DNA from: Vogesella fluminis
GTDB taxonomy: Bacteria; Pseudomonadota; Gammaproteobacteria; Burkholderiales; Chromobacteriaceae
Assembly (NCBI RefSeq): GCF_014652335.1
Contig: NZ_BMYP01000013.1
Coordinates: 1-54,365, forward strand
DNA: 54,365 nucleotides
Direction: 5' to 3'
This document shows, in pieces, positions 25,202 to 34,919 of this stretch (position 1 is its first letter; every line of letters starts with the position of its first letter). The notes below the pieces were generated by a model. That model was not told where the DNA came from. It did no database searches and was given only the letters and a program-made list of their open reading frames with translations. A program made the position numbers and the translations under genes.

Positions 25202-26644
25202 ATGAAACAGACCCTCCAGCTCAAAACCAGCCAGCAACTCACGCTCACCCCCCAGTTGCAGCAATCGATCAAGCTGCTGCAGATGTCGACGCTGGACCTC
25301 AGTACCGAGCTGGAGCGCTACCTGCTGGAAAACCCGCTGCTGGAGCGCGCCGACAGCGACAGCCACGACGAGCCCGACAGCCCGTTGCCGGTGCTGACAC
25401 CCGGCGGCGACACCCCGGCGGCGGACAGCGGCAGCGAGGCGGAGCGACCGGAAACGGACAGCAACCGCGACGACGGCGAACTGCTCGGCGACTGGGGCAG
25501 CAGCGGGAGCGGCAGCAGCCGCAACGATGACGACGACGAGTTCGACCCCATTCTCAACACCCCGTGCCGGCCGTCGCTGCGCGAGCACCTGACCGCGCAG
25601 ATGGGCGAAACCCAGCTCAGCCAGCGCGACAAGGCGCTGATGTCGCTACTGATCGACGAGCTGGACGACGACGGCTACCTGCCGACCCTGCTGGACGACA
25701 TCGCCGCCGAGCTGCCACTGGAGCTGGAAGTGGAAGGCGACGAGCTGGAGTGCCTGCGCAAGCTGCTGACCCAGTTCGAGCCGACCGGCATCGGCAGCCG
25801 CAACCTCAGCGAATTTCTCAGCCTGCAACTGCAGCAACACAGCGCACCGGCTGCGGTGCGCCAGCTGGCGCTGGACATGGTGCAGCAGCACCTGCCGCTG
25901 TTGGGCAACCGCGACTTCACCAAACTCAAGAAGCTGCTCGCCATCGACGAGCAGCAGCTGAAAACCGCGCACGCGCTGCTCGCCAGCCTGCGGCCGCGCC
26001 CCAGCAGCGGCTTTGACCAGGGCGAGACCCACTACGTCGCGCCCGACATCCTGGTGGTGAAACGCCAGCAGCGCTGGGTGGCGCGCCTCAACCAGGGCAC
26101 CCTGCCCAGGCTACGCGTCAACCAGATGTATGCAGGCATGTTACAACAGAAGGGCGGCAGCCATAATCTGGGCGGCCAGCTACAAGAGGCGCGCTGGCTG
26201 GTAAAAAACATTCAACAACGGTTTGACACCATCCTGAAAGTGGCAGAATCTATCGTTGACAGACAGCAAGCGTTCTTTGAACAAGGTGAAGTGGCCATGC
26301 GCCCGCTTATCCTGCGAGACATCGCAGAGGAACTCGGCCTGCATGAGTCAACCATTTCCCGTGTCACCACGCAGAAATACCTGCTGTGCAGCCGTGGCTT
26401 GTTCGAACTCAAATATTTCTTTGGCAGTTCGGTCGATACTGACAGTGGTGGCGAATGTTCCGCCACCGCGATCAAGGCACTGATCCGGCAGATCATCGAT
26501 GCGGAAGACCACAACAAACCGCTGTCTGACAGCGCCATTGCCGACAGGCTGGTCGCGCAGGGCATACAGGTTGCAAGACGTACCGTAGCCAAGTATCGTG
26601 AAGCCATGCAGATACCGCCGGTCAGCCAGCGCAAGATTTTTTAG
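25202..26644 (+). CDS. rpoN: RNA polymerase sigma-54 factor RpoN
   Basis: RpoN directs RNA polymerase to -24/-12 promoters that need an AAA+ activator. The 480-residue protein has the Gln/Leu-rich region I (LKTSQQLTLTPQLQQSIKLL), an acidic variable region II (about 60-120), the core-binding domain, the helix-turn-helix segment (about 375-395, LGLHESTISRVTT), and the C-terminal RpoN box ARRTVAKYRE (458-467). It is the usual neighbour of lptB, hpf and ptsN. Confidence 0.97.
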   Translation: MKQTLQLKTSQQLTLTPQLQQSIKLLQMSTLDLSTELERYLLENPLLERADSDSHDEPDSPLPVLTPGGDTPAADSGSEAERPETDSNRDDGELLGDWGSSGSGSSRNDDDDEFDPILNTPCRPSLREHLTAQMGETQLSQRDKALMSLLIDELDDDGYLPTLLDDIAAELPLELEVEGDELECLRKLLTQFEPTGIGSRNLSEFLSLQLQQHSAPAAVRQLALDMVQQHLPLLGNRDFTKLKKLLAIDEQQLKTAHALLASLRPRPSSGFDQGETHYVAPDILVVKRQQRWVARLNQGTLPRLRVNQMYAGMLQQKGGSHNLGGQLQEARWLVKNIQQRFDTILKVAESIVDRQQAFFEQGEVAMRPLILRDIAEELGLHESTISRVTTQKYLLCSRGLFELKYFFGSSVDTDSGGECSATAIKALIRQIIDAEDHNKPLSDSAIADRLVAQGIQVARRTVAKYREAMQIPPVSQRKIF

Positions 26645-26706
26645 GTTGTTCATAACAAGATCGCCATGCCCGATCCGGATATGGCACCAACAGAAGGAGT
26701 TAGGGT

Positions 26707-27027
26707 ATGAACCTCAAGATTACCGGCCTCCACCTCGACGTAACCCCGGCGCTTCGTGACTACATCGAAAGCAAACTGGAACGCATTACCCGCCATGTCG
26801 ACAATGTGATCGGTGTCAGTGTGACACTGTCTGTCGACAAACTGGTACAGAAAGCCGAAGTCAATGTCCATCTGGCAGGCAAGGACATCCATGCCGAAGC
26901 CACCGAAGCGGACATGTATGCGGCCATCGACCTGCTGACTGACAAACTGGACCGTCAGGTACTGAAATTCAAGGAAAAACTGGTCGAGCATCGCGCCCCG
27001 GTACCGCAAGAGCAAGCGTCGCTCTGA
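26707..27027 (+). CDS. hpf: Ribosome hibernation promoting factor (short HPF/RaiA family)
   Basis: This protein binds the 30S decoding centre and helps store inactive ribosomes in slow growth. The 106-residue length is the short form without the C-terminal dimerisation domain. Conserved features are [24 protein letters not shown] at the start, the basic-acidic [34 protein letters not shown] core and a Lys-rich helix near the end. AGAAGGAGTTAGGGT before the ATG provides a strong ribosome binding site. It lies 62 bases after rpoN, and a terminator follows. Confidence 0.94.
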   Translation: MNLKITGLHLDVTPALRDYIESKLERITRHVDNVIGVSVTLSVDKLVQKAEVNVHLAGKDIHAEATEADMYAAIDLLTDKLDRQVLKFKEKLVEHRAPVPQEQASL

Positions 27028-27047
27028 TCAGGATTTGCCGAACAAAA

Positions 27048-27089
27048 AACGGATAATGCAAGCACTGCTTGCTTATCCGTTCTTTTTTT
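27048..27089 (+). terminator. Rho-independent terminator after hpf
   Basis: AACGGATAA and GCAAGC pair with GCTTGC and TTATCCGTT around an ACT loop with one bulged base, and a run of eight T with one C follows. It splits the rpoN-hpf unit from ptsN-hprK-rapZ. Confidence 0.93.
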
Positions 27090-27190
27090 GGATACCGTTT
27101 TTTCTCCTGACGATCATCCTGCGCTTTCCGCTATGGTATTCCGCGGACTCGGCGTAGAATGGCCCTCGATTTTTTCGGGCAAATGGCATT

Positions 27191-27655
27191 ATGGGCTTGA
27201 TCAGTAAAATACTCTCCATGGACAACGTCATTGCCGACATGGACGTTTCCAGCAAAAAACGACTCTTCGAACAAGTCGGCCTGATGGTCGAGAACAGTCA
27301 CGCCATTGCGCGCAGCGATGTCTTCGACAGCCTGTTTGCCCGGGAAAAACTCGGTTCCACCGGCCTGGGACAAGGTGTTGCCATCCCGCACGGCCGTATC
27401 AAGGGCCTGAAAGAGGCCACCGGCATCTTCATCCGCCTGAAGGCGCCGATTCCGTTCGACGCCCCCGACGGCAAACCGGTCTCGCTGCTGTTCGTGCTAC
27501 TGGTACCGGAGCAGGCCACCGACATCCACCTGCAGGTACTGTCCGAACTGGCACAACGCTTCTCCAGCAAGGCGCTGCGCGAGCAGATGAACGATCCCAC
27601 CTGCGACGCGCAGAAACTGTTTGACCTGATTTCCGACACCCCAGACCATGCCTAA
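27191..27655 (+). CDS. ptsN: PTS IIA-like nitrogen-regulatory protein PtsN
   Basis: PtsN is the terminal phosphate acceptor of the nitrogen PTS, and its phosphorylation state controls K+ and other functions. The 154-residue EIIA-Ntr protein has the phosphorylated His67 in [12 protein letters not shown]. The start at 27191 gives the common MGLISKIL opening; no strong ribosome binding site is visible, so the ATG at 27218 remains possible. It has its own promoter region after the hpf terminator, and hprK starts inside its 3' end (8-base overlap). Confidence 0.94.
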   Translation: MGLISKILSMDNVIADMDVSSKKRLFEQVGLMVENSHAIARSDVFDSLFAREKLGSTGLGQGVAIPHGRIKGLKEATGIFIRLKAPIPFDAPDGKPVSLLFVLLVPEQATDIHLQVLSELAQRFSSKALREQMNDPTCDAQKLFDLISDTPDHA

Positions 27656-28604
27656 TATCAGTGTTCGCCGCCTGTACCAGGACAATCAGCACAAGCTCAA
27701 CCTGAGCTGGGTCGCCGGCCGCTCCGGCTCCGACAACCTGATTTCGAATGATGAACAGCGGCCAACCCAGGCACTGGTCGGCCACCTCAACTTCATCCAC
27801 CCCAACCGCGTCCAGGTCCTTGGCCTCGCGGAAGTGGAATACCTGAACAAGCTGGAACAGGCCGCGGCACGGACCGCGCTGGACCAGCTGTTCCATCGCA
27901 CCATGGCAGTGGTGATCGTCGCCAATGCGCAGCCGGTGCCCAATCTGCTGCGCGACTATTGCCAGAGCCACAATGTGCCGCTGATGAGTACGCCGCTGGA
28001 AAGCCCGTATCTGATGGATGTGCTGCGCATCTATCTGGCACGCGCGCTGGCGGTGTCCACTGTGATGCACGGCGTGTTCCTGGATGTACTGGAAATCGGC
28101 GTGCTGATCATGGGCGATTCGGCAATGGGCAAGAGCGAGCTGGCACTGGAGCTGATCTCGCGTGGTCACGGCATGGTTGCCGACGATGCGGTCGAGCTGT
28201 ACCGCATCGGTCCGGAAACGCTGGAAGGCCGCTGCCCGGTCCTGCTGCGCGATTTCCTCGAGGTGCGCGGCCTCGGCATCCTCAACATCCGCACCATCTT
28301 CGGCGAAACCGCGGTGCGCCCGAAAAAGGTGCTGAAGCTGATCATCCACCTGATGAAGGCCAACGATCAGGCGATGCAGACGCTGGACCGTCTCAACATC
28401 CAGTCCGAAACACAGGACATCCTCGGCGTCACCGTGCGCAAGGTAATCCTGCCGGTAGCCGCCGGCCGCAACCTGGCAGTACTGGTCGAGGCCGCGGTGC
28501 GCAACTACATCCTGCAACTGCGCGGCATCGACAGTACCCGCGAATTCATAGACCGCCACACCAACCTGCTACGGGACCAGGAACATGCAGCTGATTTTGA
28601 TTAG
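27648..28604 (+). CDS. hprK: HPr kinase/phosphorylase HprK
   Basis: HprK phosphorylates and dephosphorylates a serine of HPr, linking the PTS to metabolism. The 318-residue protein has an N-terminal domain (about 1-130) and a C-terminal kinase domain with Walker A GDSAMGKS (156-163), the [21 protein letters not shown] segment and the HprK signature [17 protein letters not shown]. It is common in betaproteobacteria with incomplete PTS. It overlaps ptsN by 8 bases and rapZ by 20. Confidence 0.95.
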   Translation: MPNISVRRLYQDNQHKLNLSWVAGRSGSDNLISNDEQRPTQALVGHLNFIHPNRVQVLGLAEVEYLNKLEQAAARTALDQLFHRTMAVVIVANAQPVPNLLRDYCQSHNVPLMSTPLESPYLMDVLRIYLARALAVSTVMHGVFLDVLEIGVLIMGDSAMGKSELALELISRGHGMVADDAVELYRIGPETLEGRCPVLLRDFLEVRGLGILNIRTIFGETAVRPKKVLKLIIHLMKANDQAMQTLDRLNIQSETQDILGVTVRKVILPVAAGRNLAVLVEAAVRNYILQLRGIDSTREFIDRHTNLLRDQEHAADFD

Positions 28605-29427
28605 CGGCCTGTCCGGCTCCGGCAAGTCCGTCGCCCTGCGCCTGCTGGAAGACAACGGCTACTACTGCGTCGACAACCTGCCGGCCACCATGCTCACCGA
28701 CGTGGTGGCGCTGTACAGCGAACAGGGCTACCAGCATGTCGCCATCAGCGTCGACACCCGCTCCGCACCAACGTTGGCCGCATTGCCGCAGGTAATGACC
28801 AGCCTGAAAGCGCTGCAGGTCGATGTGCGCCTGATCTATCTGGAAGCCACCACCGAAGTGCTGGTACAGCGCTTTTCGGAAACACGGCGCCGCCACCCGC
28901 TGTCCGGCAACGGCCTGACGGTGGAGGAATGCATCCGCCTCGAACGCGAGATGCTGGAGCACATCCACGAACTGGGACACCGCATCGACACCAGCCACCT
29001 GTCCGCCAACGCGCTGCGCGCCTGGGTCAAGATGTTGGTCGATGCCGACGCCGACTGCCTGACGCTGGTATTCGAATCATTCGGCTTCAAGCACGGCCTG
29101 CCACTGGACGCCGACTTCGTGTTCGACGTGCGCTGCCTGCCCAATCCCTACTACGAAGTCGCGCTGCGGCCGCTGACCGGCCAGGACGAGGCGATCTGCC
29201 GCTTCTTCGAAGGCGAGGCCAGCGTGACGCAGATGCTGGCCGACATCTGCCAGTTCCTGCAAAGCTGGCTGCCGCGCTTCCGCCAGGACAACCGCAGCTA
29301 CGTCACCGTCGCCATCGGCTGTACCGGTGGCCAGCACCGCTCGGTCTACCTCGCCGAACAACTGGCCAAGGCCTTTGCCGGCGAACAGGTCCTGCTGCGC
29401 CATCGCCAACTACCCATCAAAAAATAA
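28585..29427 (+). CDS. rapZ: RNase adapter / nucleotide-binding protein RapZ
   Basis: In E. coli RapZ guides RNase E to the small RNA GlmZ, controlling glucosamine-6-phosphate synthase. The 280-residue protein has an N-terminal kinase-like domain with Walker A GLSGSGKS (8-15) and a Walker-B-like [11 protein letters not shown]-terminal domain carries [17 protein letters not shown] and [15 protein letters not shown]. The window also encodes RNase E, the expected partner. Whether a GlmZ-like RNA exists here cannot be seen. Confidence 0.95.
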   Translation: MQLILISGLSGSGKSVALRLLEDNGYYCVDNLPATMLTDVVALYSEQGYQHVAISVDTRSAPTLAALPQVMTSLKALQVDVRLIYLEATTEVLVQRFSETRRRHPLSGNGLTVEECIRLEREMLEHIHELGHRIDTSHLSANALRAWVKMLVDADADCLTLVFESFGFKHGLPLDADFVFDVRCLPNPYYEVALRPLTGQDEAICRFFEGEASVTQMLADICQFLQSWLPRFRQDNRSYVTVAIGCTGGQHRSVYLAEQLAKAFAGEQVLLRHRQLPIKK

Positions 29428-29433
29428 GCGGCG

Positions 29434-29796
29434 ATGTTCAAGGCCGGTGATTACCTGGTGCTGCTGACACTGTGCGCACTGTTGCTGGCGGCCTTCCTGC
29501 AGCTCGGCCGTCACGCCGGCGAGGCAGACAGTGTCATCGTGCGCCAGAACGGCACCGAAACCGTCCGCCTGCCGCTGCGCCTGAACCGGCTCCATGTCGC
29601 CCGCGGCCCGCTGGGGCTGACCGAAATCGAGATTCACAATGGCCAGGCCCGCATCCGCCGCGACCCTGGCCCGCGCCAGTACTGCGTACAGCAGGGCTGG
29701 CTGCGCCACAACGGCGACATCGCCGTGTGCCTGCCCAACCGCGTCAGCATCGAGTTGACCGGCCCGCGACAAGCCCATGACTCGCTCGCCTACTGA
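29434..29796 (+). CDS. NusG domain II-containing protein
   Basis: The 120-residue protein has an N-terminal membrane anchor (about 7-25, YLVLLTLCALLLAAFLQLG) and a beta-rich NusG-II domain facing the periplasm (about 33-110, including VRQNGTETVRLPL and ARIRRDPGPRQYCVQQGWL). Proteins of this family commonly sit next to Gx transporters, as here; their role is not established. It begins six bases after rapZ and overlaps the following gene by 20 bases. Confidence 0.82.
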   Translation: MFKAGDYLVLLTLCALLLAAFLQLGRHAGEADSVIVRQNGTETVRLPLRLNRLHVARGPLGLTEIEIHNGQARIRRDPGPRQYCVQQGWLRHNGDIAVCLPNRVSIELTGPRQAHDSLAY

Positions 29797-30304
29797 ACGC
29801 ACGCTGCAAGCCAGCGCCGACGATCACCGCATCGCCAGCCTGGCCGCGCTGGCCATCGCGCTGGGCATGGTTGATGCCGCCATCCCGTCGCCGCTACCCG
29901 GCGTCAAGCCGGGGCTGGCCAACATCATGACCCTGTTCGCGCTGCACACCCTTGGCTGGCGCGCCGCAGTGTGGGTCACGCTGCTGCGCGTCATCGGCGC
30001 CGGCCTGCTGCTGGGCAGCCTGTTCACCCCCGGCTTCTGGCTCAGCCTCGGCGGCGCGCTGGCCAGCCTGCTGCTGCTGGGCGCCTGCCGGGTGCTGCCA
30101 GAGCGCCATTTCAGCCTGGTCAGCCACAGCCTGCTGGCAGCACAAGCCCATCTGCTGGGACAATTGCTGCTGGTCAGGCTATTCCTGATTCCATACGACA
30201 ATATACTGGTACTGTTCCCGCCGCTGGCGCTGGCCGCCCTGCTTAGCGGCGCGGCCAACGGTCTGATAGCAAGCCATCTGGTACAAGTGCATGACAAAGA
30301 TTGA
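29777..30304 (+). CDS. Gx transporter family protein (Hpre_diP_synt_I domain)
   Basis: The 175-residue membrane protein has about five hydrophobic helices. It carries the family opening RIASLAALAIALGMVDAAIPSPLPGVKPGLANIMTLFAL and glycine-rich helices with RVIGAGLLLGSLF. The family was annotated as component I of heptaprenyl diphosphate synthase but looks like an ECF-type transporter S component. It lies between the NusG-II protein and ubiX with overlaps on both sides (20 and 14 bases), so they are co-translated. The substrate is unknown. Confidence 0.8.
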   Translation: MTRSPTERTLQASADDHRIASLAALAIALGMVDAAIPSPLPGVKPGLANIMTLFALHTLGWRAAVWVTLLRVIGAGLLLGSLFTPGFWLSLGGALASLLLLGACRVLPERHFSLVSHSLLAAQAHLLGQLLLVRLFLIPYDNILVLFPPLALAALLSGAANGLIASHLVQVHDKD

Positions 30305-30917
30305 CACCGTTACCGTCGCCCTCACCGGCGCCTCCGGCCTGCCCTACGGCCTGCGCCTGATCGAGTGCCTGCTGCGTGCCGGCAAGCGGGTGTGGGTGAT
30401 GTATTCGCAGGCGGCGCAGGTGGTGGCGAAACAGGAGATGAACCTGACGCTGCCCTCACGCCCGGAAGCCTTCCAGCAGTGGCTGCAAGAGCGCTACCAG
30501 GCCGCCGACGGCCAGCTGGCGGTGTTCGGGCGCGAGGCCTGGTTTGCGCCGCCCGCCTCCGGCTCCAACCCGGCCGACGCGATGGTGATCTGCCCGTGCT
30601 CGATGGGCACCCTCGCCGCGGTGGCGCACGGCATGAGCGACAACCTGATCGAACGCGCCGCCGACGTGATGCTGAAGGAACAGCGCAAGTTGGTACTGGT
30701 ACCGCGCGAGGCACCGCTGTCGGTGATCCACCTCGAAAACATGCTCAAGCTGGCCCACCTCGGCGTCTGCATCCTGCCGCCGTCACCCGGTTTCTACACC
30801 CACCCGCAGACCATCGACGACATGGTCGACTTCGTGGTGGCGCGCATCCTCGACCAGTTGGCGGTACCGCACCAGCTGCTACCGCGCTGGGGAGAGAGTC
30901 ACCATGCCGGCGAATGA
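30291..30917 (+). CDS. ubiX: Flavin prenyltransferase UbiX
   Basis: UbiX joins a prenyl group to FMN to make the cofactor of UbiD decarboxylases in ubiquinone synthesis. The 208-residue flavoprotein has VALTGASGLPYGLRLIECLL at the N-terminus, the FMN-binding CPCSMGTLAAVAHGMSDNLIERAADVMLKE, and LVLVPREAPLSVIHLENMLKLA, all hallmarks of the family. It overlaps the Gx transporter gene by 14 bases and the following nnr gene by 14. No ubiD is in the window. Confidence 0.95.
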   Translation: MTKIDTVTVALTGASGLPYGLRLIECLLRAGKRVWVMYSQAAQVVAKQEMNLTLPSRPEAFQQWLQERYQAADGQLAVFGREAWFAPPASGSNPADAMVICPCSMGTLAAVAHGMSDNLIERAADVMLKEQRKLVLVPREAPLSVIHLENMLKLAHLGVCILPPSPGFYTHPQTIDDMVDFVVARILDQLAVPHQLLPRWGESHHAGE

Positions 30918-32400
30918 ACGCGCGCTGATCGACGCCGCCGCGCTGCGGCAGTGGGAGCAGCAGGCGGCACAAGCCGGCCTCGACCTGATGGCCCGCGCCG
31001 GCGCCGCCATCGCGCAGTGGCTGCGCCAGCACTACCCGCCGCCACGCCAGCTACTGTTCGCCGCCGGTAGCGGCAACAACGGTGGCGACGCGCTGATCGC
31101 GGCGCGGCTGCTGCTGGCCGATTACGTGGTCGGCGTGTGGCAACCGCAGCCGCCTATCACTGCCGCCGCGCAGGCGGCCGGGCAGCAGTACCTCGCCGCC
31201 GGCGGCCGGCTCGACAGCGCACTGGCCGCGCTCCCACCGGCCGAAGTCCTGATTGACGGCCTGTTTGGCGCCGGGCTGAACCGGCCGCTGGACGCCGGCT
31301 GGCAGGCAGACCTCGCCGCGCTGGACGCCCTGCCCTGCCCGCGGGTGGCGCTGGATGTACCCAGCGGCCTCGATGCCTGGAGCGGCTGCGTGCAGGGTGC
31401 AGCCCTCCCCGCCGACCATACCCTGGCGCTGCTGTGCCACAAGCCTGGGCTGTTCACCGCCGACGGCCGCGACTACAGCGGCAGCGTCGAGCTATTGACT
31501 CTCGACTGCCCGCCGGCGCTGGTACCGGCGGCACAGGGCGAGCTACTTGCGGCCAACCTTGCGTCGCTTAAGCGCCGTCACAACAGCAACAAGGGCAGCT
31601 TCGGCAGCGTCAGCATCATCGGCGGCTGCGCCGGCATGGGTGGCGCCGCGCTGCTCGCCGGTCGCGCCGCGCTGGCGCTGGGGGCCGGCAAGGTGCGCAT
31701 CCACAGCCTGGATGCACGACTGGCGCTGGACCCGCTGTGGCCGGAGCTGATGATCGCACCGCTGGGCAACAGCAGCCTCGCCGCCGATGAGGTGGTCGCC
31801 ATCGGCCCCGGCCTCGGCCAGAGCCCGCAGGCGCACCGCATCCTCGCCAGCGTACTGGCCCATCCAGGCGCGCTGTTGCTCGATGCCGACGCGCTCAACC
31901 TGCTGGCCGGCGACGATGCCCTGCAGCAACAGCTGCGCCAGCGGCCGCGCCCGGCGGTGATCACCCCGCATCCGGCCGAGGCGGCGCGCCTGCTCGCTTG
32001 CAGCACCGTTAGCATGCAACAGGATCGCCTCGCCACGGTGCGCCGCCTTGCGGCCAAGCTTGGCGTGATCGCCGTGCTCAAGGGCGCCGGGTCGCTGCTC
32101 TGCGGCCCCGACGGCTACTACCGGCTGTGTGCGGCCGGCAACGCGGCGCTGGCCAGTGCCGGCCAGGGCGATATCCTCAGCGGCAGCATCGCCGCGCTGC
32201 TGGCACAAGGCCAGGACGAGACCACCGCCGCCGGCAACGCGGTATGGCTGCACGCCAGCGCCGGCGACCGCTATCTGGCCGACGCCGGTGGCCCGATCGG
32301 CCTGCGCGCCAGCAGCACGCTGCCGCTGATGCAGCAGCTGCTCAACCAGCAACTCGCCGGCAGCGACCACGATCTCCACCACAGAAAGCCCCCGTTTTGA
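30904..32400 (+). CDS. nnr: Bifunctional NAD(P)H-hydrate epimerase / ADP-dependent dehydratase
   Basis: This repair enzyme restores damaged NAD(P)H hydrates. The N-terminal YjeF_N domain (about 1-205, with GSGNNGGDALIAARLL) interconverts R and S forms. The C-terminal ribokinase-like domain (about 225-490, with PHPAEAARLL and GNAALASAGQGDILSGSIAAL) dehydrates the S form using ADP. The 498-residue fusion is the common bacterial arrangement. The ATG at 30904 overlaps ubiX. An exact copy of the window repeat (31548-31561) falls at the junction between the two domains, and a one-mismatch copy lies at 32049-32062. Confidence 0.95.
   Translation: MPANERALIDAAALRQWEQQAAQAGLDLMARAGAAIAQWLRQHYPPPRQLLFAAGSGNNGGDALIAARLLLADYVVGVWQPQPPITAAAQAAGQQYLAAGGRLDSALAALPPAEVLIDGLFGAGLNRPLDAGWQADLAALDALPCPRVALDVPSGLDAWSGCVQGAALPADHTLALLCHKPGLFTADGRDYSGSVELLTLDCPPALVPAAQGELLAANLASLKRRHNSNKGSFGSVSIIGGCAGMGGAALLAGRAALALGAGKVRIHSLDARLALDPLWPELMIAPLGNSSLAADEVVAIGPGLGQSPQAHRILASVLAHPGALLLDADALNLLAGDDALQQQLRQRPRPAVITPHPAEAARLLACSTVSMQQDRLATVRRLAAKLGVIAVLKGAGSLLCGPDGYYRLCAAGNAALASAGQGDILSGSIAALLAQGQDETTAAGNAVWLHASAGDRYLADAGGPIGLRASSTLPLMQQLLNQQLAGSDHDLHHRKPPF
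31548..31561 (+). repeat. Candidate DNA uptake sequence, exact copy
   Basis: TGCGGCCAACCTTG lies near the linker between the epimerase and dehydratase domains of nnr, where it encodes AANLA. Confidence 0.7.
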
Positions 32401-33296
32401 CCTCGCAACAAAAAGCCTACCTCTACGGCCTCGGCGCCGTGCTCGCCTGGTCCACCGTGGCCACCGCCTTCAAGATCAGCCTGCAGCACCTCAGCCCGGC
32501 GCAGCTGGTGCTGTACGCCAGTACCTTTTCGCTGCTGTCGCTGCTGTCCATCCTCGCCTGGCAGGGCCGCCTCGGCGAGCTGCTGCCGGCACTGCGCCAG
32601 CACTGGCGGCGCTCGCTGCTGCTGGGCGCGGTCAATCCCTTCGTCTACTACCTGATCCTGTTCCAGGCTTATGACCTGCTGCCGGCGCAGGAGGCGCAGG
32701 CGCTCAACTACACCTGGGCGCTGACCATGACCCTGCTCGCCATCCCGGTGCTGAAGCAGAAACCGCGGCCGCAGGATGCGCTGGCGGCGCTGGTCTGCTA
32801 CGCCGGCGTGCTGGTGATCGCTACCCGCGGCCAACCTTTGGCGCTGGAATTCAGCAATCTGGCCGGTGTCGGCTATGCGCTGGCCTCTACCGTGCTGTGG
32901 GCCGGCTACTGGCTATTCAATACCCGCGACCGGCGCGAGCCGGTGCTGGGGCTGACGCTGAACTTCCTGTTCGCACTGCCGCTGGCCTGGCTGTGGTGCC
33001 TGTGGCGCGGTGAGCTGGGCGCGGTGGCGTGGCAAGGCATCGCCGGCGCCGCCTATGTCGGCGCGCTGGAGATGGGCTTCACTTTCGCGCTGTGGCTGGC
33101 GGCGATGAAGCTGACCGGCAGCACCGCACGCATCGCCAACCTGATCTTCCTGTCGCCGCTGCTGTCGCTGTTGCTGATCTACCTGCTGATCGGCGAACAG
33201 ATCCTGCCCTCCACCCTCAACGGCCTGGCGCTGATCCTGGGCGGCCTGATCCTGCAAAAAATCCCCTTGCCGCACCGCACCGCCAGCGGCGGCTGA
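32397..33296 (+). CDS. EamA/DMT-superfamily transporter
   Basis: The 299-residue protein has two EamA repeats with about ten membrane helices. Typical segments are LGAVLAWSTVATAFKISL at the start and NLIFLSPLLSLLLIYLLIGEQI near the end. The likely start is TTG at 32397, which overlaps the nnr stop (TTGA), because no ATG or GTG fits the conserved N-terminus. It differs from the other EamA exporter of this window, and its substrate is unknown. Bases 32827-32838 carry a near-copy of the repeat. Confidence 0.82.
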   Translation: MTSQQKAYLYGLGAVLAWSTVATAFKISLQHLSPAQLVLYASTFSLLSLLSILAWQGRLGELLPALRQHWRRSLLLGAVNPFVYYLILFQAYDLLPAQEAQALNYTWALTMTLLAIPVLKQKPRPQDALAALVCYAGVLVIATRGQPLALEFSNLAGVGYALASTVLWAGYWLFNTRDRREPVLGLTLNFLFALPLAWLWCLWRGELGAVAWQGIAGAAYVGALEMGFTFALWLAAMKLTGSTARIANLIFLSPLLSLLLIYLLIGEQILPSTLNGLALILGGLILQKIPLPHRTASGG

Positions 33297-33374
33297 AAAA
33301 ACCGCTGCAACAGTACACCGGGCGCCAGCGGCTGCGTTACCATGATCAACGCTTTATCAGCACAAGGTAACGAC

Positions 33375-34904
33375 ATGAACAGCATAAAAAGCCGGCTGGC
33401 AATCTGGATCATCTCGGTACTGTCCATCGTGATGGGCCTGACCGGCTTCCTGAGCTACGAGGCCGCCCGTGACACCGAGGAACGCGACTACCTGCTGCTG
33501 AAGCAGGGCCTGCAGGAGCGGCTGGCGCTGTCGCTGCCACACGGGGTGTGGCAGCTGGACGACCAGTTCATCCGCCTGACGCTGGACGCGGAGCTGAAAT
33601 CGGCGGCGGTGGTCGGCCTGATGGTGGAAGGCGATGCCGGGCTGTTCTTCGGTCGCATGCGCAACCCGGACGGCCGCATCACCTCGCTGGCCAAAGCAGC
33701 ACCGCCACCACATGACGAAATACTGCTGCTGCCCATCCTGTACCAGCAGCGCAACAATCTCGGCCAGATCACGGTGTACCTGTCGCGCGGCAAGATTGCC
33801 ACCCGCCTTGCCAACGAGCTGACCCGCCAGGTCGTGCAGGCACTACTGATCAACCTGCTGCTGTTCATCATCCTGATCGCCGGCCTGAAACGCTACGTGT
33901 TCTCGCCGTTGCACGAGCTGCAGCAAGCGCTGCAGGGTGCCGCCAGGCTGGAAGCCGAGGCCGACCGCTGCCTGCCGCAAAGCCGCTACAGCGAATACGC
34001 CGAGCTGGTCGGCGGCGTCAACCTGATCATCCACAAGATCAGCCGCGAGCTGGGCCTGCGCCGCGGCGCGGAGCAGGCCGCCATTGCGGAAAAGGAACGC
34101 GCCGAAGTCGCCTACCGGCAATTGCTGGACACCCAGAACACACTGGTGGAAACCGAAAAACTGGCATCACTGGGCGGACTGGTGGCCGGTGTGGCACACG
34201 AAATCAACACCCCGGTCGGCATCACCCTCACCGCCGCCTCGCACCTGGCACTGATCACCGGCCAGGTCGGGCAGCAGTTCCAGAGCGGCCAGATCAAAAA
34301 AAGCGAGCTGGAGCGCTACCTGACCGACGCCCGCGAATCCACCGTGCTGATCCTGAGCAATACCGAACGTGCGGCCAACCTGATCCAGAGCTTCAAGCAG
34401 GTCGCCGTCGACCAGACCAGCGAAGCGCGCCGCCAGTTCGACATCGCACACTACATTGGCGAAATCATTACCAGCCTGCGCCCCAGGCTGCGCCACCGCA
34501 AGGTGGAGATCGATATCGACTGCCTGCCCGAGCTGCAGATGGACAGTTACCCCGGCGCCCTGTCGCAGGTACTGACCAACCTGGTAATGAACGCACTGCT
34601 GCACGCCTACGACGACGACGCCGAAGGCCGCATCCGGATCTGTGTCGATACGCTGGCCGGACAGAAAATCCGGCTATCGGTGACCGACGACGGCAAGGGG
34701 ATTCCTCCGGAAAACCTGAAACGCATCTTCGAGCCCTTCTTCACCACCCGCCGCGGCGATGGCGGCAGCGGCCTGGGCCTGCACATCGTGTTCAATATCG
34801 TGTTCAAGCGGCTGGGCGGCACGATCCGGGTTGACAGCACCGTCGGGGAAGGCACATCTTTTATTCTGGTGCTGCCATGTACGGCACCTGAAACGGCCAA
34901 CTAA
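33375..34904 (+). CDS. Sensor histidine kinase
   Basis: The 509-residue membrane kinase has transmembrane helices at about 8-28 and 154-176. A periplasmic sensing region of ~125 residues lies between them. A cytoplasmic linker with a coiled coil (about 225-262) and a kinase core follow. The phosphorylated His275 lies in GVAHEINTPVG, and the ATPase domain has NLVMNALLHAY (N box), DDGKGIPPENL (G1) and GGSGLGLHIVF (G2). The ATG at 33375 was chosen because AAGGTAA lies just upstream. It is followed 15 bases later by the HD-GYP regulator, its likely partner. Confidence 0.9.
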   Translation: MNSIKSRLAIWIISVLSIVMGLTGFLSYEAARDTEERDYLLLKQGLQERLALSLPHGVWQLDDQFIRLTLDAELKSAAVVGLMVEGDAGLFFGRMRNPDGRITSLAKAAPPPHDEILLLPILYQQRNNLGQITVYLSRGKIATRLANELTRQVVQALLINLLLFIILIAGLKRYVFSPLHELQQALQGAARLEAEADRCLPQSRYSEYAELVGGVNLIIHKISRELGLRRGAEQAAIAEKERAEVAYRQLLDTQNTLVETEKLASLGGLVAGVAHEINTPVGITLTAASHLALITGQVGQQFQSGQIKKSELERYLTDARESTVLILSNTERAANLIQSFKQVAVDQTSEARRQFDIAHYIGEIITSLRPRLRHRKVEIDIDCLPELQMDSYPGALSQVLTNLVMNALLHAYDDDAEGRIRICVDTLAGQKIRLSVTDDGKGIPPENLKRIFEPFFTTRRGDGGSGLGLHIVFNIVFKRLGGTIRVDSTVGEGTSFILVLPCTAPETAN

Positions 34905-34919
34905 AGGGGGCGGCACAAG

